Part shown: in pieces, positions 1 through 6,879 of the stretch | Layout of the letters: every line of letters starts with the position of its first letter | Numbering within the stretch: the first letter of the stretch is position 1 | From: Planctomycetota bacterium | GTDB taxonomy: Bacteria; Planctomycetota; Planctomycetia; Pirellulales; Pirellulaceae | Reading direction: 5' to 3' | NCBI GenBank assembly: GCA_019347795.1 | Contig: JAHWKS010000074.1 | Location: forward strand, 1-11,458 | Length of the DNA stretch: 11,458 nucleotides | Program-made: the position numbers and the translations under genes | Notes under the pieces: model-generated | Told to the model about the DNA's origin: nothing | What the model saw: only the letters and a program-made list of their open reading frames with translations | The model's database searches: none

Positions 1-9
1 CTCCGACGG

Positions 10-405
10 CTAGGAGCGGCCGATAAACACCGGCAGCTTCGCGCTCGCCGTCGGAATGTTGACCGTGACGGTCCAGCGATCGGACGGCCGGATCTTCCAA
101 TTCGTATGGTCGTAGGCGGGCGTCTGCTCCACAACCGGCATCAGCATGACTTTCTCGGACCAGCTTCGCTCCGTTCCATTCGGGTCGACGGACCAGGCGC
201 TGTCGGTGGCGAACACTTTGTACGTGTCTGCGTAGTTGTGCTGGGCGAGCGCGATCTGCTTCATGTTATTGGTGCAGGACATTCGCCGCGCCGCCTCGCG
301 GGCTGCCTGAACGGCGGGCAGCAGCAACGCGACCAGGATCCCGATGATCGCAATAACGACCAGCAACTCCACGAGGGTAAAACCTCTCGCTCGCGTGGGT
401 CTCAT
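10..405 (-). CDS. DUF1559 pilin-like protein, truncated at the contig edge
   Basis: This is the N-terminal part of a DUF1559 protein, a family greatly expanded in Planctomycetes and of unknown function. The first residues form a type III/type IV prepilin signal: a short basic leader ending in Gly8, then Phe-Thr-Leu-Val-Glu with the conserved Glu at +5, then a hydrophobic helix to about residue 30. The following [13 protein letters not shown] and [13 protein letters not shown] stretches match the usual DUF1559 start. Family members are normally about 300 residues or more; this one stops at 131. The stop (10-12) lies where the family usually has a Phe-x-Cys-Pro-Ser motif, and the codons after it still read Pro-Ser-Glu, so it may be an edge artefact or a real nonsense change. 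A GGGGGA Shine-Dalgarno sequence lies about 6 bases before the ATG. Family assignment is firm; intactness cannot be judged. Confidence 0.85.
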   Translation of the reverse strand: MRPTRARGFTLVELLVVIAIIGILVALLLPAVQAAREAARRMSCTNNMKQIALAQHNYADTYKVFATDSAWSVDPNGTERSWSEKVMLMPVVEQTPAYDHTNWKIRPSDRWTVTVNIPTASAKLPVFIGRS

Positions 406-485
406 GACAATCCCCCAAAAAATAAAGAGGAACGACGTTCAGGGATTTGGGTACGGATGAAGCGTGCAATCGCCTCAGCGCTGGG

Positions 486-514
486 AGTATAAGTGCGACG
501 GGGGAAAGATGCAA
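486..514 (-). promoter_or_regulatory. Sigma-70-like promoter for the DUF1559 gene
   Basis: Read on the minus strand, TTGCAT (509-514) and TATACT (486-491) are separated by exactly 17 bases. Both are close to the vegetative -35 and -10 consensus hexamers. Initiation would fall near 479, giving a leader of about 75 nt before the DUF1559 ATG at 405. This is the best-matching promoter in the window; it has not been tested. Confidence 0.6.
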
Positions 515-595
515 GTTATTTGGCGGATTTTTCCAAATCTGACAAAAAACAGAGGGGCGGGCCTCGCTCCCCGCGGGTCGTGGACCCTCCCCATC

Positions 596-604
596 TGCTA
601 TACT
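596..604 (+). promoter_or_regulatory. Extended -10 promoter candidate for the TPR/CRTAC1 operon
   Basis: TGC followed directly by TATACT (599-604) fits an extended -10 element. No convincing -35 hexamer lies 16-18 bases upstream. Transcription would start near 611, about 70 nt before the ATG at 681. The same TGnTATACTCGG string recurs at 8587-8598 upstream of the plus-strand gene at 8677, which supports the call slightly. Confidence 0.4.
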
Positions 605-680
605 CGGGTGAATAATCGGGGTTGGAGCGAAGTCGTGAACGCTGGCTCCGCACGGAACCGGGCGAGAGTTGAAAATCGTC

Positions 681-1967
681 ATGGCGGCAAACGCGACCGT
701 GGAATCGCAGGGAAAAGCATCGAAAGAGCGCCGATGGGCGCCTTGGATCGGCCGAGTAGCGCTGGGGTGCGTTACGGCGGCATTGGTCGTCGCGGGAACG
801 CTCTGGTGGCGAGAGCGCCCCCTCGCCGAAGCGGAGGAATCGCTGAAGCAGGGCGACGCCCGCTATGCCCACTTTCTGGCCGCGAAATTCCTCGACGATC
901 GGCCCCAACATCCGCGTGCGATGGCGCTCAAGGCCCGGGCGCTGGTGCAATTGGGGCGACCTGACGAGGCGCTGGCTCTCTTCGATCAAATCGGCGCCGC
1001 GACGGCGGAAGACCTGCACGCCTGGGCCCGCGCAGTGTTGATGACCGAGCAATGGTCGCTTGCGGTTCCCTTGCTGGAGCGCGTGGTGCAGATGGAACCG
1101 GAAAACTGGGACGCCTTGTATGAGCTAACCGCCGCGCGCGTCCGACTCGGGCGGTTGGAAGAAGCCCTGGAGAGCGCCCGTCGGTTCGCCCAGGCCCCCG
1201 GCCAGGAAGCTCGCGGGCAGATGTTCGTGGGGGCGATCTTGGGAGATCTCGGCAAAGACGCGGAAGCGGCGGAGGCTTTCCGAAGAGTCTTGCGATACGA
1301 CCCCAAGGCGGAAAAATTGCAAACTCCTGCTTCTGAGTTCTTCCTGCAATACGGCCAGGTTCTGCTGAGGCTCGGCAAGGCGGAAGAAGCGTTGGAGCCG
1401 CTGAAGCTCAGCGCGGCGGCGCAGGAGACGCCGGCGGCGCTGTACGAATTGGGCAATGCTGCCAAGCAGCTTCAGCGTCCGGAGAATGCGAAAGCGGCGT
1501 GGAAGCGAGCTTTGGAGTTGGACCCTCGGCACGTCGAGGCCCGGGAGGCCATGGCCCGCGCCGCGCTCGAGGAGGAACAGGCGGAGCAAGCGCTGGAATG
1601 GCTTTCCCCGCTTCCCGAGGAAGAATCGACCTTGGAGTCCGCGTACTTGCGGCAGCGAGCCCACACGCTCGTGGGCGACGACGAGAAGGCCCGCCGGTGG
1701 CAAGACATCGCCGCCGACCTGCGGGAAAAGCGGGAGTTCGAGGCGGAGATCGAGCATCTCTTGCGCGACGCTCCGCAGTCGTTTTGGGCTCGGGCCGCGC
1801 GGGCGCACCGGTTCGCCGAGCAGGGGAACTGGCGGCAGGCGGAGTTGCTGGTGGACGGGCTGCTGAAAGAAGCTCCGGGAGAGCCGTTCATCATCGAACT
1901 GGCCGGCGCGGTGCATCGCCGACGCGAGCTTCCCAGCCTGGAATCTTTGCCCATTACGCACTTTTGA
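681..1967 (+). CDS. Membrane-anchored TPR protein (paralogue of 5775-6863)
   Basis: This 428-residue protein has a basic N-terminus, one membrane helix at about residues 23-43, and then tetratricopeptide repeats to the end. The repeats are visible as recurring helix pairs with W/L-G-Y/A-F-A-P spacing, for example around RAKALVQLGRPDEALALF-like, RLGRLEEALESA and AAWKRALELDPRH segments. TPRs are protein-binding scaffolds, and the topology places them outside the cytoplasmic membrane. The start is taken at ATG 681 because the paralogue also begins Met-Ala; an in-frame TTG at 669 would add four residues. It aligns with the other TPR protein from the WRERPLAEAE segment just after the membrane helix to the RAHTLxG segment, and carries about 70 extra residues at its C-terminus. 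It is the first gene of a three-gene operon, with only 4 bp before the next start and no evident Shine-Dalgarno there, so translation is probably coupled. Specific partner unknown. Confidence 0.85.
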   Translation: MAANATVESQGKASKERRWAPWIGRVALGCVTAALVVAGTLWWRERPLAEAEESLKQGDARYAHFLAAKFLDDRPQHPRAMALKARALVQLGRPDEALALFDQIGAATAEDLHAWARAVLMTEQWSLAVPLLERVVQMEPENWDALYELTAARVRLGRLEEALESARRFAQAPGQEARGQMFVGAILGDLGKDAEAAEAFRRVLRYDPKAEKLQTPASEFFLQYGQVLLRLGKAEEALEPLKLSAAAQETPAALYELGNAAKQLQRPENAKAAWKRALELDPRHVEAREAMARAALEEEQAEQALEWLSPLPEEESTLESAYLRQRAHTLVGDDEKARRWQDIAADLREKREFEAEIEHLLRDAPQSFWARAARAHRFAEQGNWRQAELLVDGLLKEAPGEPFIIELAGAVHRRRELPSLESLPITHF

Positions 1968-1971
1968 ATTC

Positions 1972-3729
1972 ATGTCGCGACGCGTCCTGCCAGCCCTGCT
2001 CTGTGCCGCCGCGGCGATCAGCGGATGCGATCGCGCCGACGCTCCCCCGCCGGTTCTGGCGGCGGATCAAGCTCGGATTGATTCTCCGCCGACCTCCCCG
2101 TCCGCCTCATTTTCCGACCAAGGGGCCGGCGCCGGATGGTTCGAGGACGTGACCGCCGCCACCGGCATCGACTTTCACCACACGAGCGGAACCAACGAGG
2201 AGAAGCCGTTCCCCGCGGCCAACGGCAGCGGCGTGGGGGCCTTCGATTACGACCTGGACGGCCGCTGCGATCTGTACTTCGCCAACGGGTCGCCGTTTCC
2301 GCTTGATCCGCGCCGCGCTGCTCCCTTTGATCATTGCTACCGCAATCTGGGCGGCTGCCGATTTGTCGATGTCACCCAGAAGTGCGGGTTGGGGCACGCC
2401 GGGTACAGCGCGGGCGTGGCCGTCGGAGACTACGACAGCGACGGCTTTCCGGACTTGTACGTCACCTGTTACGGCGCCAATGTCCTGTATCGCAACTGCG
2501 GGGACGGCGCCTTTCTGCGATCTCCCGAGGCCGGCGCGGATGATGAACGCTGGGCGGCCAGTGCGGCCTTCTTCGACGCCGACGATGATGGTTTGCTCGA
2601 CCTGTACGTCTGCAATTACGCCAAGTGGACATGGGACGATCGGCGGTGGTGCGGCGACCGCCACCGTCACATCCGCGAATATTGCAGCCCGCACTCGGTC
2701 CCGGCCGACGACGACGTGGTGTTCCGCAACCGCGGCGATGGAACCTTCGAGGACGCGACAACCGAGATGGGTTTTTCGCGCACTCCCGGCCGAGCTCAGG
2801 GCGTGGTCGTTGCCGACGTGAACGGCGACGGGTTGTGCGACGTGTACGTCGGGAACGACTTGCAGCCGAATTTTTTGTTTATAAATCTGGGCGGAGGACG
2901 TTTCCGGGACGCCACCGAGTCTTCGGGGGCCGCTTACGACCATCAAGGACGAGCACAGGCGGGAATGGGCGTGGACGCCGCCGATGTGAATGGCGATGGA
3001 AAGCCGGAATTGTTCGTCACGAATTTCTCCCGCGAGCATAACGCTCTCTACGACAATCTCGGCCGGGGCGCCTTCCTGGACGCGACGCTCTCGCGAGGCG
3101 TCTACCGCGACGGACTCCCCTACGTCGGTTGGGGAACCTCTTTCATGGATTTCAATCTCGACGGTTGGAACGACCTGGTCGTCACCAACGGGCCGCTGCG
3201 GGCGGACGAGCCCGAGGCGGTTCCTCCGCTCCTGTGGGAAAACACGGGCGGCCGCTTTCGCTTCGTGGCGCCCGCGGAAGCCGGGTCTTACTTCGGCGGC
3301 GTGCATGACGGCAGAGGTCTGGCGACCGCAGATTTTGACGACGACGGCGACGTGGATGTGGTCGTCGCGCATCACGACGCGCCGCCCGCGGTGTTGCAGA
3401 ACACGCACGCCGCCCAAGACGCCCGCTCGATCACGCTGCGTCTGGTGGGAGCCGGCGCCAACCGCGACGCCGTGGGCGCCGCGGTCACCATGGACTGGGG
3501 CGCCGCGACTCGCGTGACGCTGGTCAAAGGCGGCGGCAGTTACTTAAGCGCCAGCGAATATCGCCGCGTCGTTGCGACTCCGCCGGAAGCCGACTCCGTA
3601 AGCTGTGAGATTCGCTGGCCGGGCGGCATGCAAACCCGCGTGAAAGATTTGCGGCCGGGCGCTTCCTACGTTATTATTCAGCCGCGATCAACCCATCATC
3701 ATCCCCACACGTTCGAGGCGCCGCGATGA
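1972..3729 (+). CDS. CRTAC1-family FG-GAP/ASPIC-UnbV lipoprotein
   Basis: This 585-residue protein begins with a lipoprotein signal peptide whose lipobox (Ile-Ser-Gly-Cys) puts the lipidated cysteine at 19. Seven FG-GAP/VCBS calcium-loop motifs of the D-x-D-x-D-G type follow between about residues 92 and 465, including DYDLDGRCD, DYDSDGFPD, DADDDGLLD, DVNGDGLCD and DFDDDGDVD, which predict a beta-propeller. An ASPIC/UnbV domain lies at about 483-563, recognisable from the GGGSYLSASEYRR and IRWPGG segments. This architecture is that of bacterial CRTAC1-family proteins, which are abundant in Planctomycetes. Their biochemical role is not established; calcium binding and adhesion or protein contact are usual inferences. 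The middle part is rich in cysteines (for example VCNY, WCGD and YCSP), typical of this subfamily as I recall it. The gene sits 4 bp after the TPR gene and overlaps the next gene by 4 bp (ATGA). Confidence 0.9.
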   Translation: MSRRVLPALLCAAAAISGCDRADAPPPVLAADQARIDSPPTSPSASFSDQGAGAGWFEDVTAATGIDFHHTSGTNEEKPFPAANGSGVGAFDYDLDGRCDLYFANGSPFPLDPRRAAPFDHCYRNLGGCRFVDVTQKCGLGHAGYSAGVAVGDYDSDGFPDLYVTCYGANVLYRNCGDGAFLRSPEAGADDERWAASAAFFDADDDGLLDLYVCNYAKWTWDDRRWCGDRHRHIREYCSPHSVPADDDVVFRNRGDGTFEDATTEMGFSRTPGRAQGVVVADVNGDGLCDVYVGNDLQPNFLFINLGGGRFRDATESSGAAYDHQGRAQAGMGVDAADVNGDGKPELFVTNFSREHNALYDNLGRGAFLDATLSRGVYRDGLPYVGWGTSFMDFNLDGWNDLVVTNGPLRADEPEAVPPLLWENTGGRFRFVAPAEAGSYFGGVHDGRGLATADFDDDGDVDVVVAHHDAPPAVLQNTHAAQDARSITLRLVGAGANRDAVGAAVTMDWGAATRVTLVKGGGSYLSASEYRRVVATPPEADSVSCEIRWPGGMQTRVKDLRPGASYVIIQPRSTHHHPHTFEAPR

Positions 3730-4430
3730 GCGACAATGACCAGGCAAGCGTCCCTTCCCAGTCCTCAGGCGAGCGTGTGAAAGGCGATCCGTCTTCGCCT
3801 GGCAAGTCCAAGTTTCGCTTGCGCAATGTGTTGATGGTGGTTGTGCCGGTTGCGATATTCGCGGGCGGAGCGTTGGCGCTGGCCCGCTTTGGGGATCTGG
3901 ACGTGATGATGGAGCGGCTGACGCGGCCTGCATTGGCGCCGGTCCGTGGGCAGGTTCTCTATAACGGCCAACCCCTTCGCGGCGGCCAAATCATGACTTG
4001 GCCGGCCTCAGGCCGAGGGCGGTCCGCCATCGGCTGGACCGACGACGAAGGCAGGTTCACGCTGCAGACCGACATCCGCGGCGAGTATACGGAGGGCGCG
4101 ACGGTGGGCGAGCATCGTGTCACGGTAACGGCCTACGAGCTGATTTCGGCGCCGGCTGCGCCCCCCTTGTTGACGCCGGCCAAGTACGCCTCGGCCGAGA
4201 CGACGCCCCTGACCATCACGGTTCGGCGAAACCCCGAGGAGAACCAGTTCCAGCTAACCCTCGAGGGCGAGCCGCCCTCGCGGCCGAAGCGTGCCGGCGG
4301 CCCCGGCGGGGACTCGCCGAACCGGAAAGCGCCCCCCGACAGCACCTCAAGCGAGGAGGACACATCCTCAAGTGAGGAGCCGGCAGAAGAGACAAAGGCG
4401 CCGACCGAAGAACCGGCTCGGGAGGAATAG
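3726..4430 (+). CDS. TM-anchored carboxypeptidase-regulatory-like protein with acidic tail
   Basis: This 234-residue protein has a hydrophilic N-terminus of about 30 residues and one membrane helix at about 34-54. A beta-sandwich region at about 73-180 follows the pattern VxGxVxYNGxPLxGGxI, then G-W-T-D-D-E-G-x-F, then VGEHxVTV. That pattern is typical of the carboxypeptidase-regulatory-like (transthyretin-like) domains common in planctomycete envelope proteins. The tail from about residue 184 is disordered, first Pro/Gly/Arg-rich and then Ser/Glu/Thr-rich, partly from a duplicated 14-base unit at 4345-4358 and 4366-4379. Most relatives I know of are lipoproteins; this one has a membrane helix instead. 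The start overlaps the previous stop as ATGA, so it is translationally coupled to the CRTAC1-like gene and is the last gene of its operon. Function unknown; a structural or adaptor role at the envelope is an inference. Confidence 0.8.
   Translation: MSDNDQASVPSQSSGERVKGDPSSPGKSKFRLRNVLMVVVPVAIFAGGALALARFGDLDVMMERLTRPALAPVRGQVLYNGQPLRGGQIMTWPASGRGRSAIGWTDDEGRFTLQTDIRGEYTEGATVGEHRVTVTAYELISAPAAPPLLTPAKYASAETTPLTITVRRNPEENQFQLTLEGEPPSRPKRAGGPGGDSPNRKAPPDSTSSEEDTSSSEEPAEETKAPTEEPAREE
4345..4379 (+). repeat. Imperfect 14-base tandem repeat in the acidic tail
   Basis: CCTCAAGCGAGGAG at 4345-4358 recurs as CCTCAAGTGAGGAG at 4366-4379, 21 bases later, with one mismatch. The period is a multiple of three, so the duplication keeps frame and encodes two Ser-Ser-Glu-Glu-like blocks. 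It looks like slippage in a low-complexity coding tail. The second copy contains a short inverted repeat, CCTCA-AG-TGAGG. Confidence 0.6.
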
Positions 4431-4438
4431 AAACTCGC

Positions 4439-5785
4439 CTAATCGGACGCGACCCGCTCCCGCACTTGTTCCGCCACTTCGGGCCAGACTTGAATGAGGT
4501 GGTCACGCAACAGCGGGAGCAGTTCTCCCTCGCTGGTTTGCATCATGCTTTGAAAATCGCGTCGCGAGGGCATATGGCATTCAATGCAATAATCCTTGAG
4601 CGGCGCCTGCGAGGTCCCGGGAGCTGTGCAATCGCCTGACTGGTGGCATTTCCCGCACCGCAGAGCAAACGTCTTCAGGTCGCCGCGCTCCTGGCGGTGC
4701 GGGTCATGGCAAACGGCGCAGGTGAGGCTCTCGCTCTCCTGAAAGCAGCGGCTCCGCATCAAGCGGGCCAACTGGTTCGCGGCGTGAGGATCGTCGTTGG
4801 TCGGATCATCCACGCCGGCTTCCAAGTGGAGATGCGCGTCCAGAGGATCGCCCGGGTGATACGCGAACGCCGGGCCGAGCAGCGTTCCCACACCCGAATG
4901 ACATTGCGCGCACACTTCGTTGGCGCGGTCGCGCGGCAGCTTCCCCGGATGCACGATGTATCGAGGCGACGCGTCGCGGGGATGCGTGCGGTGGTATTGC
5001 ACGTGGGCCCACCCGGCGCCGTGGCAGCGCACGCAGGTGACGCCCAAGATGTATTTCTCCCGATCGTAGCGGATGTCCGCCCCCGGCGCCGCCGCGAAGA
5101 ATGTTGCATGACAATCCAAGCAGCGGTGGGCGATGCCGCGGGCGAAGTCGGCGGTCCCGTCGCGATACAGACCAGGACTGTTGATCCAACTGTCCGACTC
5201 GGAGAAATAGCTGACGGGCAACTGATAGAGTTCGTCGCCGCGCCAGTAGAGATAGGACTGCCCGTGGTTGCCTGAGCCGACGACCAGGTCGAACGGTTGA
5301 CAGTGCCGGTAAACTTCGCCGCGGCTTTGAACGATGACACATTGGCGAAGGCGCTCGGCGTCGGCGACCATCTCGAAGTGGAGATGGGGATCTCGCGTTT
5401 CCAGGCGGCCTCGTTTTCCTCCAAACTCTCCCAGGATCGTTTCTAAACTGGCTTCGCTCGAGGTGCGATAATGCGCCGTTCCTTTCAAACCCTCGTATTT
5501 CTCCGGATGGCACTCGGCACAAACCTGCGGGCGGACGAACCCTTGCAGCGCCGGGTCTCCGTGGGAACGGAACGCGCCTTCGCGGCCGGGCTGCGGCAGC
5601 AGAACCCAGCCGACATCTTCCGGGGCCAACTCGTCATAAAACGCCGCATTTCGCTCGGGAGACGAATAGTAGACGCGGTCGTACTCTTCGATTGGTCGTA
5701 CGCCGCCGCTGACGGCGAACCTGGCGATCGCAATCGCGGCGACGACGACGGCGAGGGCGATACAGGCCACATATCTACGGGGCAT
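4439..5785 (-). CDS. Membrane-anchored multiheme cytochrome c (seven CXXCH motifs)
   Basis: This 448-residue protein has an N-terminal membrane helix (about residues 4-25) and seven c-type haem sites: CAECH 89-93, CLDCH 222-226, CVRCH 251-255, CAQCH 292-296, CAVCH 356-360, CGKCH 377-381 and CIECH 400-404. The segment near 169-206 (GSGNHGQSYLYWRG, QLPVSYF, SWINSPG) resembles the signature of multiheme cytochromes of the c554-like group found in Planctomycetes and relatives. Expected role: electron transfer on the outer face of the cytoplasmic membrane. No hydroxylamine-, nitrite- or tetrathionate-specific active-site motif was recognised, so no substrate is assigned. The ATG at 5785 lies inside the end of the upstream TPR gene (11-bp overlap), showing tight co-expression. 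In other genomes, as I recall, similar cytochromes are fused to TPR domains; here they are separate overlapping genes. It is the last gene of the minus-strand operon. Confidence 0.92.
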   Translation of the reverse strand: MPRRYVACIALAVVVAAIAIARFAVSGGVRPIEEYDRVYYSSPERNAAFYDELAPEDVGWVLLPQPGREGAFRSHGDPALQGFVRPQVCAECHPEKYEGLKGTAHYRTSSEASLETILGEFGGKRGRLETRDPHLHFEMVADAERLRQCVIVQSRGEVYRHCQPFDLVVGSGNHGQSYLYWRGDELYQLPVSYFSESDSWINSPGLYRDGTADFARGIAHRCLDCHATFFAAAPGADIRYDREKYILGVTCVRCHGAGWAHVQYHRTHPRDASPRYIVHPGKLPRDRANEVCAQCHSGVGTLLGPAFAYHPGDPLDAHLHLEAGVDDPTNDDPHAANQLARLMRSRCFQESESLTCAVCHDPHRQERGDLKTFALRCGKCHQSGDCTAPGTSQAPLKDYCIECHMPSRRDFQSMMQTSEGELLPLLRDHLIQVWPEVAEQVRERVASD

Positions 5786-6863
5786 GGCGATAGTATACCC
5801 CTTCTCGCAACTTTCGACGCAGCGCAGCGCGGCGCTTCTCCGACTTACGCAAGTCGGCGGTGCGTTGCTGCCAGTGCTCCAACTGCTCGACGTTGCCCAG
5901 GAGCGTGTGGGCGCGTTCCATCAGAAAGGCCGTGGAAGAGGAAACGTCCGGACGGTCGGCAAGCGGCGCCAGCCGTTGCAGGGCCTCTTCGGCGTCGCCT
6001 CGGCTGAGCGCCAACTCGGCCAGTCCGTTTCTGGCGTCCAGGTTGTCGGCGTCGAGTTGGATCGCTTTTGTCCAAGCGGCGCCGGCTTCGTCGTCGTGGC
6101 CGAGGAGCGCCCACGCTTCGCCCAGCCGCAGCAGAACCGCCACGTCTTCTTCGATCTGCAAACTCCGTTGCAGTTTCGGCAGCGCGGTTCGCGGCAGCCC
6201 CTCCGAAAGCAGGTCCTCGCCGTAGATGAGATAGAACTCCGCCGGCGGGACGGGCAGCCCGCGCGCCTCGGCGGCGATGGATTCGATGCGGGCCCAGTTT
6301 TCGATCGCCAGGCGCCTGTCGCCTTGGGCCCGATGAATGACGCCTGCCAGAAAAAGGCCCTCCACCTCATGTCCGGGAATTCCGGCAAGCGCCGCGGCGG
6401 TGTTCAGCGCCGCCTGGACGCGACCCGTCTGAAACCGGCAGGTGGCGGCCTGCCGGAGCGTCCGGGGATCGTCCGCGTCCGTTTTCAGCAACTGCTCCAA
6501 GAGCGGCAGCGCTTCGCTCCACCGCCTCTGGTGGACCAAAGCCGTCGCCCATGCTTGCATTTCCTCCGGCGACCGGGCGCCGACCTGGGAGAAGACCTGG
6601 TCCGCCTCGTCCCACCGTTCCAACTCCGCCAGCGCACGGCCCTTGAGCGCCAGGGCGCGGTCGGACTCCGGTCGGCGCGCCAGGAATGTGTCGAGCAGGG
6701 CGAGTCCGCCGCGAACGTCGCCCGCCTCCAGAAGCCGCTCCGCCTCCGCCAGCGGTTGCTCCCGCCGCCAGATCAAGACCGTCACAATCACCGCCGACGC
6801 GGCGATCACCAAAAAAAGCCGCCAGGCGTACCGCTCGAGGCTGCGTTTGCTCACCGACGCCAT
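5775..6863 (-). CDS. Membrane-anchored TPR protein (paralogue of 681-1967)
   Basis: This 362-residue protein starts Met-Ala-Ser, has one membrane helix at about residues 14-32 and then TPR helices to about residue 340. It matches the other TPR protein segment by segment: IWRREQPLAEAE against WWRERPLAEAE, LALKGRALAEL against MALKARALVQL, FYLIYGEDLL against FFLQYGQVLL, and ERAHTLLG against QRAHTLVG. It ends soon after that last block and lacks the extra C-terminal repeats of its paralogue. A GAGGAGAAG ribosome binding site precedes the ATG, overlapping the stop region of the upstream FG-GAP gene 16 bp away. Its own end overlaps the cytochrome start by 11 bp. A scaffold role for the haem proteins encoded on either side is inferred from gene order only. 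Confidence 0.85.
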   Translation of the reverse strand: MASVSKRSLERYAWRLFLVIAASAVIVTVLIWRREQPLAEAERLLEAGDVRGGLALLDTFLARRPESDRALALKGRALAELERWDEADQVFSQVGARSPEEMQAWATALVHQRRWSEALPLLEQLLKTDADDPRTLRQAATCRFQTGRVQAALNTAAALAGIPGHEVEGLFLAGVIHRAQGDRRLAIENWARIESIAAEARGLPVPPAEFYLIYGEDLLSEGLPRTALPKLQRSLQIEEDVAVLLRLGEAWALLGHDDEAGAAWTKAIQLDADNLDARNGLAELALSRGDAEEALQRLAPLADRPDVSSSTAFLMERAHTLLGNVEQLEHWQQRTADLRKSEKRRAALRRKLREGVYYRHAP

Positions 6864-6879
6864 AGATCCGAACTTCTCC

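Noticed and set aside
19..26. GCCGATAA, an exact match to the sigma-28 -10 element
   Set aside because: There is no TAAA -35 element about 15 bases upstream, it lies inside the DUF1559 coding region, and no plus-strand gene follows closely.
669..680. TTG start for the first TPR gene
   Set aside because: It is in frame but has no well-spaced ribosome binding site; the ATG at 681 gives a Met-Ala start like the paralogue.
2107..3417. 436-codon minus-strand frame opposite the CRTAC1-like gene
   Set aside because: It is the antisense of FG-GAP repeats, with no ribosome binding site or known domain.
4431..4438. Possible bidirectional terminator between the convergent operons
   Set aside because: The gap is 8 bp with no inverted repeat or T-run around it; any termination must occur by another route.
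5792..5797. TATACT on the minus strand just before the cytochrome ATG
   Set aside because: It lies 6 bases from the start codon and inside the end of the TPR coding sequence, where it encodes Val-Tyr-Tyr, so it cannot act as a normal promoter for that gene.
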